Assembly: GCF_003985155.1 (NCBI RefSeq)
Contig: NZ_ML133701.1
Span: 45,290-109,289, forward strand
Direction of reading: 5' to 3'
Origin: Rhizobium vallis
Lineage (GTDB): Bacteria > Pseudomonadota > Alphaproteobacteria > Rhizobiales > Rhizobiaceae
Length of the DNA: 64,000 bases
The first letter of the stretch is position 1. Each line of letters starts with the position of its first letter. The notes under the pieces are model-generated. The model worked only from the letters and a program-made list of their open reading frames with translations, was not told where the DNA came from and made no database searches. The translations under genes and the position numbers were made by a program. Shown here piece after piece: positions 1-8,500 of the stretch.

Positions 1-120
1 AGTGCTTGGACCGGGAGGCCATGGTTTGTTGTCTCCTTCGATTGCCCCGAACCATTCCCGTTTTATATCGCTCGTATAGACGACCGCCTGCTTTGGCGGC
101 CAACCCCTGAAGGGGTAAGA

Positions 121-201
121 CTCGCCCGAAATTTTTGCAAAATTCGATTTCGGTTCGTTTATCCTGGTGGAAAATAGAATTTTGCAAAATTTTCAGGCGA
201 G
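121..201. repeat. 25-bp inverted repeat upstream of the DUF736 gene
   Basis: The arms at 121-145 and 177-201 are inverted copies of each other (about 22 of 25 positions) around a 31-base spacer. Each arm contains the self-palindromic core AATTTTGCAAAATT. It lies 75 bases before the DUF736 start, so it could be an operator, a replication or partition site, or a transcript hairpin. No function can be assigned from sequence alone. Confidence 0.75.
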
Positions 202-275
202 CTGACCGCAGCAGGTCGGCCGTCTCTTCGTGCGCCATCGGGAATGGTCCCGAGCAACCGAAGGAGACAACAACC

Positions 276-599
276 ATGGCCACCACGATCGCAACGCTCA
301 CGCAGAAGACCGACGGCATCCTCGAAGGCGTCTTCGCCACGATCCGGGTCAACGCCCCGATCGCCATCGTCCCAAATGCCAGCAAGGCAAGCGAAGAAGC
401 GCCCGACTACCGCGTCATTCACCGCAAGACGGGCTTCGAGATCGGCGCCGCCTGGAACCGCATCGCGCGGCAGACCGGCGAGGAATACCTCTCAGTGAAG
501 CTTGAGGCTCCCGAGATCGGTGTGATCTTCGGCAATCTCGCACCGGCACCCGGCGGCGATCCTAGCAAGAAGGTGATCCTCTGGAACAGCCCGAACTGA
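276..599 (+). CDS. DUF736 family protein
   Basis: Encodes 107 residues. The N-terminal MATTIATLTQKTDG, the internal RVIHRKTGFEIGAAW segment and the C-terminal ILWNSPN region are typical of the small DUF736 proteins common on rhizobial and Agrobacterium plasmids; their biochemical role is unknown. The ATG at 276 is chosen because AAGGAG lies 10 bases upstream, and the longer upstream reading frame is poor protein. A large inverted repeat lies upstream and a stable hairpin follows the stop. Confidence 0.85.
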   Translation: MATTIATLTQKTDGILEGVFATIRVNAPIAIVPNASKASEEAPDYRVIHRKTGFEIGAAWNRIARQTGEEYLSVKLEAPEIGVIFGNLAPAPGGDPSKKVILWNSPN

Positions 600-612
600 A
601 GAACAAAGCGAG

Positions 613-634
613 CGGCCCCGAGCAATCGGGGCCG
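613..634 (+). terminator. GC-rich hairpin after the DUF736 gene
   Basis: A perfect 9-bp stem (CGGCCCCGA / TCGGGGCCG) with a GCAA loop begins 13 bases after the stop codon. There is no U-tract, as is common in rhizobial terminators, so termination is inferred from position and stability. Confidence 0.5.
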
Positions 635-669
635 GCTTCGCCGTATCTCAGGTTTTGCGCGCAATAGCG

Positions 670-704
670 GGATTGAAAGCGGGCATCGAGCCCGCCTTCA
701 ATCC
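670..704. repeat. Second strong hairpin in the 600-941 spacer
   Basis: A near-perfect stem of about 14 bp (GGATTGAA-x-GCGGGC paired with GCCCGC-x-TTCAATCC, one mismatch, 5-base loop). It could act as a back-up terminator or RNA-stability element. No reading frame in the 600-941 spacer is convincing. Confidence 0.5.
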
Positions 705-778
705 TCCTGTCGTGCCACACGAGACCAAGGACCCTGTCTGCTCAGATACTTGAAGTCTGCCGTGAGGCTCGTGCCGCC

Positions 779-886
779 TCAAGGACTTCGCGGCCCCTCC
801 TATTTTCAGCCGGCGCCCTGAAGGGCACCGTCAGAAAATCGGTTCCTCCGCTCGCCGGCTCCGCCGGTCGCTGACGCGATCCTTGA
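779..886. repeat. Extended palindromic element, copy A
   Basis: Outer arms TCAAGGA (779-785) and TCCTTGA (880-886) enclose inner arms ATTTTC (802-807) and GAAAAT (834-839), with a GCCCT-GA-AGGGC stem at the centre. The right half (AAAATCGGTTCC, then CCGCT) recurs in copy B at 1843-1944. Both copies lie just before small plasmid genes, suggesting a dispersed palindromic repeat or shared regulatory element. Confidence 0.6.
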
Positions 887-941
887 CCCGGCCCGATCCT
901 CACGACCCCGGGCGTCATCTTTCACATTTCAGGAGACGACG

Positions 942-1109
942 ATGACGATTGCACTCGAAATTCAGGTTGAGGAACTGCGGGCCGAGCTCAGAAACGCCGA
1001 TCCGGCTGAGCGCCGCCAGATCGAAGCGGAGCTGGAGATCGCTCGGGCCGAACTGAGGGTAGCGATCGCCGAGCAGGAGGGCGCCATCGACGCCGCGCCA
1101 CCCTTCTGA
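942..1109 (+). CDS. Small hypothetical protein, 55 aa
   Basis: A short reading frame preceded by AGGAG at 931-935. The product is almost entirely charged, with heptad-like Leu/Ile/Ala spacing (ALEIQVEELRAELRNADPAE), so it probably forms a single coiled coil. I do not recognise a family. It follows palindromic element A and sits among plasmid accessory genes. The good ribosome-binding site and non-random composition support translation. Confidence 0.55.
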   Translation: MTIALEIQVEELRAELRNADPAERRQIEAELEIARAELRVAIAEQEGAIDAAPPF

Positions 1110-1189
1110 GGCGGCGTTTGCCTCCTCGCCTGGGCCGGCACGCCGGATCGACCGGCGCGTCGACCCGAAGCTGCGCTTCACGCCGATAA

Positions 1190-1495
1190 TTACCGGCAAG
1201 GACCAGGAAGACTTCCGCGGACAGCCCGGACCATGGGTTCCCGTCCGACATTTGTGTTCGGCCTATAGCCGCGCGCCCGTTTTGATCGGAGAAGTTCGAG
1301 GAACATACGGACTGCATCCTCCTCTCTGTCGAAGTGATGCACCATGGCTTGTCCGATCGTTCCGATGCGTCCCCATCGCCGCGTCAGGCATGGTGTGCCG
1401 AACAACGTCGGTTCGATTGCGAGCGCGTAGAAGCGCGCCATGTTTTTCGTCGCGTCCCTGCGTTCGATGTAGAGCTGATAGGGTTGAGTGAGCAT
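1190..1495 (-). CDS. WGR domain-containing protein
   Basis: Encodes 101 residues beginning MLTQPYQLYIERRDATKNMA. The segment LTRRWGRIGTIGQ carries the Trp-Gly-Arg signature that names the WGR domain, followed by the usual FDREEDAVRMFLELLRSKRARGY helix. Stand-alone WGR proteins are common on rhizobial plasmids; the domain is associated with nucleic-acid binding in other contexts, but the role here is unknown. A start at 1495 is preferred because the domain begins immediately after it; a longer in-frame start at 1618 adds an unconvincing N-terminus. Confidence 0.8.
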   Translation of the reverse strand: MLTQPYQLYIERRDATKNMARFYALAIEPTLFGTPCLTRRWGRIGTIGQAMVHHFDREEDAVRMFLELLRSKRARGYRPNTNVGREPMVRAVRGSLPGPCR

Positions 1496-1842
1496 GACGG
1501 AGAGTCGCCTCTTCCAGCTTTTGCGTCTAACGACACTTATGAATCGGTCGGCCCACACCGATTCATTTTTGTGATGATCGTTGAAGCCGAAGATCATGGA
1601 TTTGGGCGAGCCGGCCAATCGGCGGCCGGGTGCTATTCGCTCCGCTCACGGAGCCCGAACACCGTCTCCGCCTCCGGTCACGCCCCCTCTCGCGGAATGA
1701 CGTGAGCGAATTGCCCAGCCGCAGGGCGGCGGTTCTATCCTCGACACCTCCTGCCGGCTCACGCCGGAAACGGTCGCGTCCCCTTCGGGTCCGCGGGTCT
1801 CTTCTCTCTCTGACGTCCAATTTTACTCCAGCAAATCCGGCG

Positions 1843-1944
1843 TCAAGGACGGCGCGTCTCCCCCAATTTTTCCGCTGCTGCGTTTCACTGCGCTCTGGAA
1901 AAATCGGTTCCCCCGCTTGCGAGCCGCGTCCCGCGGTCCTTGAC
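1843..1944. repeat. Extended palindromic element, copy B
   Basis: Outer arms GTCAAGGAC (1842-1850) and GTCCTTGAC (1936-1944) and inner arms CCAATTTTTCC (1863-1873) and GGAAAAATCGG (1897-1907) form a large imperfect palindrome. It shares its arm sequences and spacing with copy A at 779-886. It fills most of the 1496-1997 spacer, which otherwise holds no convincing gene. Confidence 0.6.
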
Positions 1945-1997
1945 CCCTCTTTGCAAGAGAGTGGCCGATCTCCGTCATCAACGAAGGAGATCACATT

Positions 1998-2480
1998 ATG
2001 ACAACCGATCAGAACCTCATACTCTACACCAAGTTTGCCGGCTTCCGGCTCGTCGTCCTGGCAAACCGCTTCGGCTGCGACAGCGATTTTTCGCGAGAGC
2101 TTCACGATCGCCTGGTTGAGGGGCTCGACGCGGCAATCGATCGGATCAGCGTCATCATGGAATTGGAACGAAGTGTTCTCATCGGGGAGGATGAATTCGC
2201 CGAATATCAGCTGGAGGGCGAGATCGAGATTTTCGGGCGCTTCACTATCAATCTGCTGGACGAACTCGAAATTGATTACGACACGCATGAATTCCGCGTC
2301 AACGGCGGCGATTGGATGAGCGCTTGGGCTGCCGACGACACTGGCGTCGATATCAACTATCCTGAGCTCGTTGCGCTGATTGCGGACGAACTCGGCTCGC
2401 TGGCGCCGATCATCAAGGATATCACGTTGGCAACTCGCATCCCGGTCTATGCGGGGCGCGTCGTTTGGTCATGGTGGTAG
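1998..2480 (+). CDS. Hypothetical plasmid protein, 160 aa
   Basis: An acidic soluble protein beginning MTTDQNLILYTKFAGFRLVV. It has no signal peptide or membrane segment and ends in an aromatic-rich WSWW tail. The ATG at 1998 follows GAAGGAG at about 1983-1989. I do not recognise a domain. Its position between palindromic element B and the antitoxin gene, in the same orientation as other small plasmid genes, suggests a plasmid accessory function. Confidence 0.65.
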   Translation: MTTDQNLILYTKFAGFRLVVLANRFGCDSDFSRELHDRLVEGLDAAIDRISVIMELERSVLIGEDEFAEYQLEGEIEIFGRFTINLLDELEIDYDTHEFRVNGGDWMSAWAADDTGVDINYPELVALIADELGSLAPIIKDITLATRIPVYAGRVVWSWW

Positions 2481-2634
2481 CAGCACCATCTCACATACTG
2501 AGAGGCGACAGACGAGGTTGCCTCTCAGTTGCCGATGGCCCTCAAGTGAGCCGAGGAAGGACGGCTGCGAAGTTTCACAACAATCGCAGTAATGTTGTAA
2601 ATGCTGTAAATTCCAGCGATAGCAAGGAAGCCCA

Positions 2635-2904
2635 ATGCCGAAGCCAAGCGGGACGTATTCAACCAGTGACCTCTCACGTAAATCCGGCGACATCATCGCC
2701 GAGGCGCTGCGTCATCCGGTGACGATCACCCAGCGGAACAAACCCCGGCTGGTTCTCCTCAATATCGAAGATTATCAGCAACTGATCAGGCAGGCAGACC
2801 GACGCACCGTCGGCACTATCGAAACGATGCCCGATGAGCTTTTTGCCGAACTCGAAAACGCCGTCGACGCCTATGCCGGCGAGGACGAGGTGGGCCGCTC
2901 ATAA
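2635..2904 (+). CDS. Phd/YefM-type antitoxin, apparently orphan
   Basis: An 89-residue protein with the prevent-host-death layout: an N-terminal DNA-binding part (STSDLSRKSGDIIAEALRHP), then VTITQRNKPRLVLLNIEDYQQL, which matches the Phd/YefM strand-helix core that grips DNA and the toxin. Family members repress their own operon and neutralise a RelE- or Doc-like toxin. No toxin reading frame follows: only 8 bases separate the stop from the converging traG stop, and none lies immediately upstream. It may be a relic or act in trans. Confidence 0.8.
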   Translation: MPKPSGTYSTSDLSRKSGDIIAEALRHPVTITQRNKPRLVLLNIEDYQQLIRQADRRTVGTIETMPDELFAELENAVDAYAGEDEVGRS

Positions 2905-2912
2905 AACCACGA

Positions 2913-4832
2913 TCATAGCACCGGTTTGACGAAACGATTGACCTTCGCTGCCTGATCCATCTCCTTTCGCCGGAAGTAGATCGCCCGGCCGCAGCGGATC
3001 GGACTATGCCCCTGGACGATGATGATCTGCTCGTCCTTCCTCATCGACTGGGTGATCTCGTGCGGCATGATCAGCGGCCGGCGCTGGAAGTTGACGTTCT
3101 CGGATCTCCTGGATGCATTGTTCTTCGTGTCCCAGCCGATGTTGCGGGAACTGCCCTTCACCTCCACCGTCATCTCGCCACATTGCGCAGAGAGGTTGCG
3201 CGCCGTGTCGAGCGCCTTGATCGCTGCGTAAGAGGCGAAAGCGCAGCCATCGATCCATGACGTCGCGCCATCCTTCCCGAAATGCCGCTCCAACTGCCCG
3301 ACCGACTGGTACATCAACATCATCGAGATGCCGTACTTGCGGCCGCGGTCGCGCGCCTCCTCGAGCACCCTCATGTAGCCGAGCAGATCGACCTCATCGA
3401 GCATGAACAGCGCCCGGCGCTGGAAGGCGCCGTCGGCCTGCACCATGGCGTTGATGAGCGAGCCGATGATCACACGAGCGATGCCCGGATAGGAGCGCAA
3501 GATCGATGCGGAGATGTTGAGGAAGACGTCCTTCTTGCCCGAAACGATATCGCTCGGTTTGAAGGCATTGCCGCAGACAAGCGCGGCATAACTGTCGAGC
3601 GACAGCCACTGCGTATCCTTCGATGCGGTGGAATAGACGCCGCTGAAGGTCTGCTCGGTCATGTTGGTGAAGACACCCAGAGTTTCGCGGATGAAGTCCG
3701 ATTGCGAGTTCTCCTGAATGTCGCGCAGCATGGCGAGCACCGAGGGCTCCGGCTCCGAGACGATCTCCCTCAAGCTTCGCAGATTCCGCCGGCCGGCATA
3801 TTCCGGCGACAGCATCACATGAGCAAGCAGCCCCGTCAGCAGATTGTGCGCCTGACTCTGGAAATAGGAGCCCGTCGAGCTTTCGAAGCGCACGCTCTCC
3901 GATAGCAGCATATGCGCGATGCCGACAATATCCTCTTCCTTTTGGCGCGACGTCTCTATCCCGTCAAGCACGTTGAAGCCCATGATCGGGTTTGTGGGGT
4001 CGAGCACCATCACCTCGCGCCCGAGCGCATGGGTGCGGTGCTCGACGACCATGGGCGCCACCTCGGTGGAGGGATCGAGGCAAATCAGGGGCCCGGTATA
4101 TCTGAGCGCCGTCGGCACAACGTTGCTGGTCGTCTTGTATCCGCCCGATCCCGCGAAAAACAGCATGTGGGTGGAATCGAAGTCCTGCTTGTATGTCAGC
4201 AGCGGCGCCTTGCCGCCCTGTCCCCATGTGCCGCGATCGTTTGCATCGAAGGGGAGCTGATGAACAATTTCCTTGTCGACCCGATAGCGCTCGCCGACGA
4301 CGATCTCCCCATCGGGCGGAAACAGTTTTGCGGCCGCTGCCATGGACAGCCAGTCGGCGTCCCCGAACGTTCCGCGCCGGGCGCGGTTGATCTCATCCGG
4401 CACGACGACGGAGATGCGGGCCGATACCGCCACTGCCAGGAATCCCGCGACAGCGCCGAGGACTGCGACCATATCAAGATAGGATAGCGCTCGATCCCAT
4501 GTGATGACCCCGGTTTGCACCGAAGGTCCAAGCCGCGCGAATTCGCGCATGGCATAGGAGGCGGAGACGCCCAGATAACACAGAAGGCTTGTCATCGCGA
4601 CCGGCCTTCGCCGATGCAGCGGCAAGGCCCAGACGGTCAGTAGCCCGGCGAGCGGCCCGAACAGCAGCGCCGGCACAGGTGCGGCTCGCAGGAACCAGTA
4701 TTCCATCCTTCCCGGCATGCCGGCGGCGAGCCCAGGCCAACGCCAGCCTGCAATGTAGACTGCAATTGCCGTGACCACGACAGGCGCGAAAACGAACAGC
4801 AGGCTCGGATGCGGCTTCCCTCTCGCTATCAT
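2913..4832 (-). CDS. traG: Conjugal transfer coupling protein TraG (VirD4-like)
   Basis: A 639-residue inner-membrane ATPase that couples the relaxase-DNA complex to the mating-pair channel. Hydrophobic segments lie within residues 10-30, 50-70 and 120-145. The nucleotide-binding loop AGSGGYKTT is at about 227-235, and an acidic LFMLDEVDLLG Walker B segment lies further on. Length and order match Ti-plasmid TraG. The start overlaps the traD stop by four bases (ATGA), indicating translational coupling in a traC-traD-traG operon transcribed away from oriT. Confidence 0.93.
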   Translation of the reverse strand: MIARGKPHPSLLFVFAPVVVTAIAVYIAGWRWPGLAAGMPGRMEYWFLRAAPVPALLFGPLAGLLTVWALPLHRRRPVAMTSLLCYLGVSASYAMREFARLGPSVQTGVITWDRALSYLDMVAVLGAVAGFLAVAVSARISVVVPDEINRARRGTFGDADWLSMAAAAKLFPPDGEIVVGERYRVDKEIVHQLPFDANDRGTWGQGGKAPLLTYKQDFDSTHMLFFAGSGGYKTTSNVVPTALRYTGPLICLDPSTEVAPMVVEHRTHALGREVMVLDPTNPIMGFNVLDGIETSRQKEEDIVGIAHMLLSESVRFESSTGSYFQSQAHNLLTGLLAHVMLSPEYAGRRNLRSLREIVSEPEPSVLAMLRDIQENSQSDFIRETLGVFTNMTEQTFSGVYSTASKDTQWLSLDSYAALVCGNAFKPSDIVSGKKDVFLNISASILRSYPGIARVIIGSLINAMVQADGAFQRRALFMLDEVDLLGYMRVLEEARDRGRKYGISMMLMYQSVGQLERHFGKDGATSWIDGCAFASYAAIKALDTARNLSAQCGEMTVEVKGSSRNIGWDTKNNASRRSENVNFQRRPLIMPHEITQSMRKDEQIIIVQGHSPIRCGRAIYFRRKEMDQAAKVNRFVKPVL

Positions 4833-5062
4833 TCAGCCACCTCCTCGATACGCGACGGAATGCCGTTCAACGAAGTGATTTTGAAAGCGTCTTCGCCGAT
4901 ATGGCTGAGGCGCCGATGCTCGGGCGAGCCCGGCATCAGTCGCGCCAGTTCGATGAGTCCGCCAAGCAGGAACGCCCGATCCGCCTTCGACAGTCCGGCT
5001 TTGATGACGATCCCGCCGAGCAGGATTTTCTCGCGTGTGTCGCGTTTGCGTTCAGCCGTCAT
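4829..5062 (-). CDS. traD: Conjugal transfer protein TraD
   Basis: A 77-residue protein starting MTAERKRDTREKILLGGIVI, matching the small TraD of Ti and pSym transfer regions in length, basic N-terminus and KAGLSKADRAFLLGGLIELA helix. The start at 5062 is chosen over a longer frame because the homology begins there and it overlaps the traC end by 11 bases. TraD is an accessory transfer protein of uncertain biochemical role, not the F-plasmid coupling protein of the same name. Confidence 0.85.
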   Translation of the reverse strand: MTAERKRDTREKILLGGIVIKAGLSKADRAFLLGGLIELARLMPGSPEHRRLSHIGEDAFKITSLNGIPSRIEEVAE

Positions 5063-5339
5063 GTGGAACCTGGCCCTGCGCTCCAGCGCTGCTATCTGCC
5101 GGTCGGCGCGTTTGAGGAGCGGGGCCAGCACCCCCTTTCTTTTCCCCTTTGCGAAATCGCGCGGCGATCTCCTCGATGATCCGGTCGACCTCCTCATCGG
5201 CGATCTCCATCTCTGCCAAGCCGGATTTCGTCGCGGCGCGGGCAAAACGCTCGGCCGATTTAACTATCAACAGACGTTTGCGTTCGCGCAGCTTCTCGAT
5301 TTGCGCATCGAGATCGGAAATCGATGATTTGATCGCCAT
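5052..5339 (-). CDS. traC: Conjugal transfer protein TraC
   Basis: A 95-residue protein. Residues 1-40 form a coiled coil (SDLDAQIEKLRERKRLLIVK), followed by the conserved GLAEMEIADEEVDRIIEEIAARF helix and a low-complexity basic tail. This is the usual architecture of Ti-type TraC, an oriT-adjacent accessory protein thought to assist the relaxosome. It is the first gene of the leftward traC-traD-traG operon and diverges from traA across oriT. Confidence 0.87.
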   Translation of the reverse strand: MAIKSSISDLDAQIEKLRERKRLLIVKSAERFARAATKSGLAEMEIADEEVDRIIEEIAARFRKGEKKGGAGPAPQTRRPADSSAGAQGQVPHDG

Positions 5340-5463
5340 TCCTGGTTCCTTTCCGGTTCAGATAATCGAACACGAAGCGATTATACTAACTAGAAGACGA
5401 TAGTAAAGTGAGGTACGTTGCAACGGGAAAGACGGCATCGGCCTTGTCAGGCCGATCTGTTTG

Positions 5464-5493
5464 AGGGCGCAATATACGTCGCTGTCGCGACGT
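5464..5493. other. oriT: Origin of transfer (oriT), nic region
   Basis: The motif GGGCGCAATATACGTCGC, followed by a perfect inverted repeat (ACGTCGC 5476-5482 / GCGACGT 5487-5493), is the hallmark of Ti- and pSym-type oriT sites, related to the RSF1010 nic site. It lies between the divergent traC and traA genes, where oriT is found in Q-type rhizobial transfer systems. Nicking is expected by TraA at the GGGCGCA boundary. Confidence 0.8.
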
Positions 5494-5517
5494 GCTTGGG
5501 CCAGTCTGGAGACGCCA

Positions 5518-8500
5518 GTGGCGATCATGTTCGTCAGAGCGCAGGTGATCAGTAGGGGATCGGGACGCAGCATCGTCTCGGCTGCCGCCTATCGCCACCG
5601 CGCCCGGATGATGGACGAGCAGGCGGGAACGTCGTTCAGCTATCGCGGTGGGGCGGGCGAACTGATGTATGAGGAACTGGCGCTGCCGGATGAGATCCCG
5701 GATTGGCTGCGGTCGGCGATATCAGGTCAGTCCGTCAGCAAGGCCAGCGAAGTGTTTTGGAATGCCGTTGACGCCTTCGAGACGCGGGCAGATGCGCAGC
5801 TCGCCCGCGAACTGATCATCGCGCTGCCGGAGGAGCTGACGCGGGCCGAGAATATCACGCTGGTGCGCGAATTCGTCCGCGACAATCTCACCTCGAAAGG
5901 AATGATCGCCGACTGGGTCTATCACGACAAGGACGGCAACCCGCACATCCACCTGATGACGACGCTCCGGCCGCTGACGGAGGAGGGGTTCGGGGCAAAG
6001 AAGGTTCCAGTGCTTGGTGAGGATGGTAAGCCGCTGCGCGTCGTCACGCCGGACCGCCCGAACGGCAAGATCGTCTACAAAGTCTGGGCGGGCGACAAGG
6101 AAACGATGAAGGCGTGGAAGATCGCCTGGGCGGAAACGGCCAACCGGCATCTGGCGCTGGCCGGACATGACATCCGCCTCGACGGTCGCTCCTATGCCGA
6201 ACAGGGCCTCGACGGCATCGCGCAAAAACATCTCGGGCCGGAGAAGGCGGCGCTGGCGAGGAAGGGCAGGGAGCTCCACTTCGCGCCGGCCGATCTCGCC
6301 CGCCGCCAGGAGATGGCCGATCGGCTGCTTTCAGAGCCGGAGCTTTTGCTGAAGCAGCTCGGCAATGAACGCTCTACCTTCGACGAGAGGGAAATCGCTA
6401 AGGCGCTGCACCGTTATGTCGACGATCCCACCGATTTTGCCAACATCCGCGCCAGGCTGATGGCGTCGGACCAATTGGTCATACTGAAGCCGCAGGAGAT
6501 CGAGGCAGAGACAGGAAAGGTGTCGGAGCCCGCGATGTTTACCACGCGGGAGATGCTGCGCATCGAATACGACATGGCGCAGTCGGCGCGGGTTTTGTCG
6601 GAGCGTCGCGGCTTCGGCGTTTCCGAGCGGAATGTGACGGTGGCGATCGAACGCGTGGAGAGCATCGAGAGCGGCGATCCCAAAACTCCGTTCCGGCTCG
6701 ATGCAGAGCAGGTCGATGCTGTCCGTCATGTCACCGGTGATGGTGGCATTGCCGCTATTGTAGGCCTTGCCGGCGCCGGCAAATCGACGCTGCTTGCTGC
6801 CGCACGTCTTGCCTGGGAGGGCGAGGGACGCCGGGTGATCGGTGCAGCCCTTGCCGGCAAGGCGGCGGAAGGGCTGCAAGACAGTTCCGGCATCAAGTCG
6901 CGGACACTTGCCTCCTGGGAACTGGCCTGGGCCAATGGCCGCGATACGCTCCATCGCGGTGATGTGCTGGTGATCGACGAGGCCGGCATGGTGGCCTCGC
7001 AGCAGATGGCCCGTGTGCTGAAGATTGCCGAGGAGGCTGAGGTAAAGGTCGTGCTGGTCGGCGACGCGATGCAGCTGCAGCCGATCCAGGCCGGTGCTGC
7101 CTTCCGGGCAATTACCGAACGCATCGGCTTTGCTGAGCTTGCCGGCGTGCGCCGCCAGCGTGAGGCCTGGGCGCGCGATGCCTCGCGTCTGTTTGCCCGC
7201 GGCGAAGTCGAGAAGGGCCTAGACGCCTATGCCCGCCATGGCCATCTGGTCGAGGCAGGGTCACGCGAGGAAACGATCGATCGCATCGTCTCCGACTGGG
7301 CTGCTGCGCGCAGAGAGGCAATCGAGCGATCAACGTCTGAGGGCAGGGATGGCCGTCTTCGCGGTGATGAACTGCTGGTGCTCGCCCACACCAACGACGA
7401 TGTCCGCAAGCTCAACGAGGCGCTGCGTGAGGTGATGGCCGGCGATAATGCCCTCGGCGAAAGCCGCAGCTTCCGGACCGAGCGCGGGGCGCGAAAATTT
7501 GCCGCCGGCGACCGCATCATCTTCCTGGAGAACGCCCGCTTCCTCGAGCCGCGGGCCAAGCACTCCGGGCCGCAATATGTCAAGAACGGCATGCTCGGCA
7601 CGGTCACCGCGACCGGCGACAAACGCGGCGATCCGCTGCTGTCGGTTCTGCTCGACAATGGCAATAAAGTCGTCTTCGGCGAGGACAGTTATGACAATGT
7701 CGACCACGGCTATGCCGCAACGATCCACAAATCTCAAGGGTCGACCGTCGACCGCACCTTCGTGCTCGCCACCGGCATGATGGACCGGCATCTGACCTAT
7801 GTGTCGATGACCCGGCATCGCGACCGCGTCGATCTTTATGCGGCGAAAGAGGATTTTGAGCCGAGACCGGAATGGGGACGCAAACCGCGTGTCGATCATG
7901 CCGCCGGTGTCACCGGCGAGCTTGTCGAAACCGGCGAAGCCAAATTCCGGCCCGAGGACGAGGATGCCGACGACAGCCCCTATGCCGATGTCAGGACGGA
8001 CGACGGAACCGCCCATCGGCTCTGGGGCGTCAGCCTGCCGAAGGCACTCGAGGAGGCCGGCATCCAGGAAGGCGACACCGTGACGCTGCGCAAGGATGGT
8101 GTCGAGCGGGTCAAGGTCCAGATTGCCGTTGTCGACGAGGAGACAGGTCACAAGCATTACGAGGAGAGAGAGGTCGATCGCAACGTCTGGACGGCCAGCC
8201 AGGTCGAGACCGCTAGCGCACGACAGGAGCGCATCGAGCGGGAAAGTCATCGGCCGGAACTCTTCAATCCGCTCGTCGAACGCTTGTCGCGCTCCGGTGC
8301 CAAGACGACGACGCTCGATTTTGAGAGCGAGGCCAGTTACCGCGCACACGCGAACGACTTCGCCCGGCGCCGCGGGCTCGATCATCTCTCGCTTGCCGCA
8401 GCCGAGATGGAGGAAAGCCTTACCCGGCGCTGGGCCTGGATTGCCGAGAAGAGGGAGCAGGTGGCCAAGCTCTGGGAGAGGGCAAGCGTGGCGCTCGGCT

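Noticed and set aside
3282..4487. Plus-strand frames opposite traG
   Set aside because: Shadow frames over a conserved coupling-protein gene.
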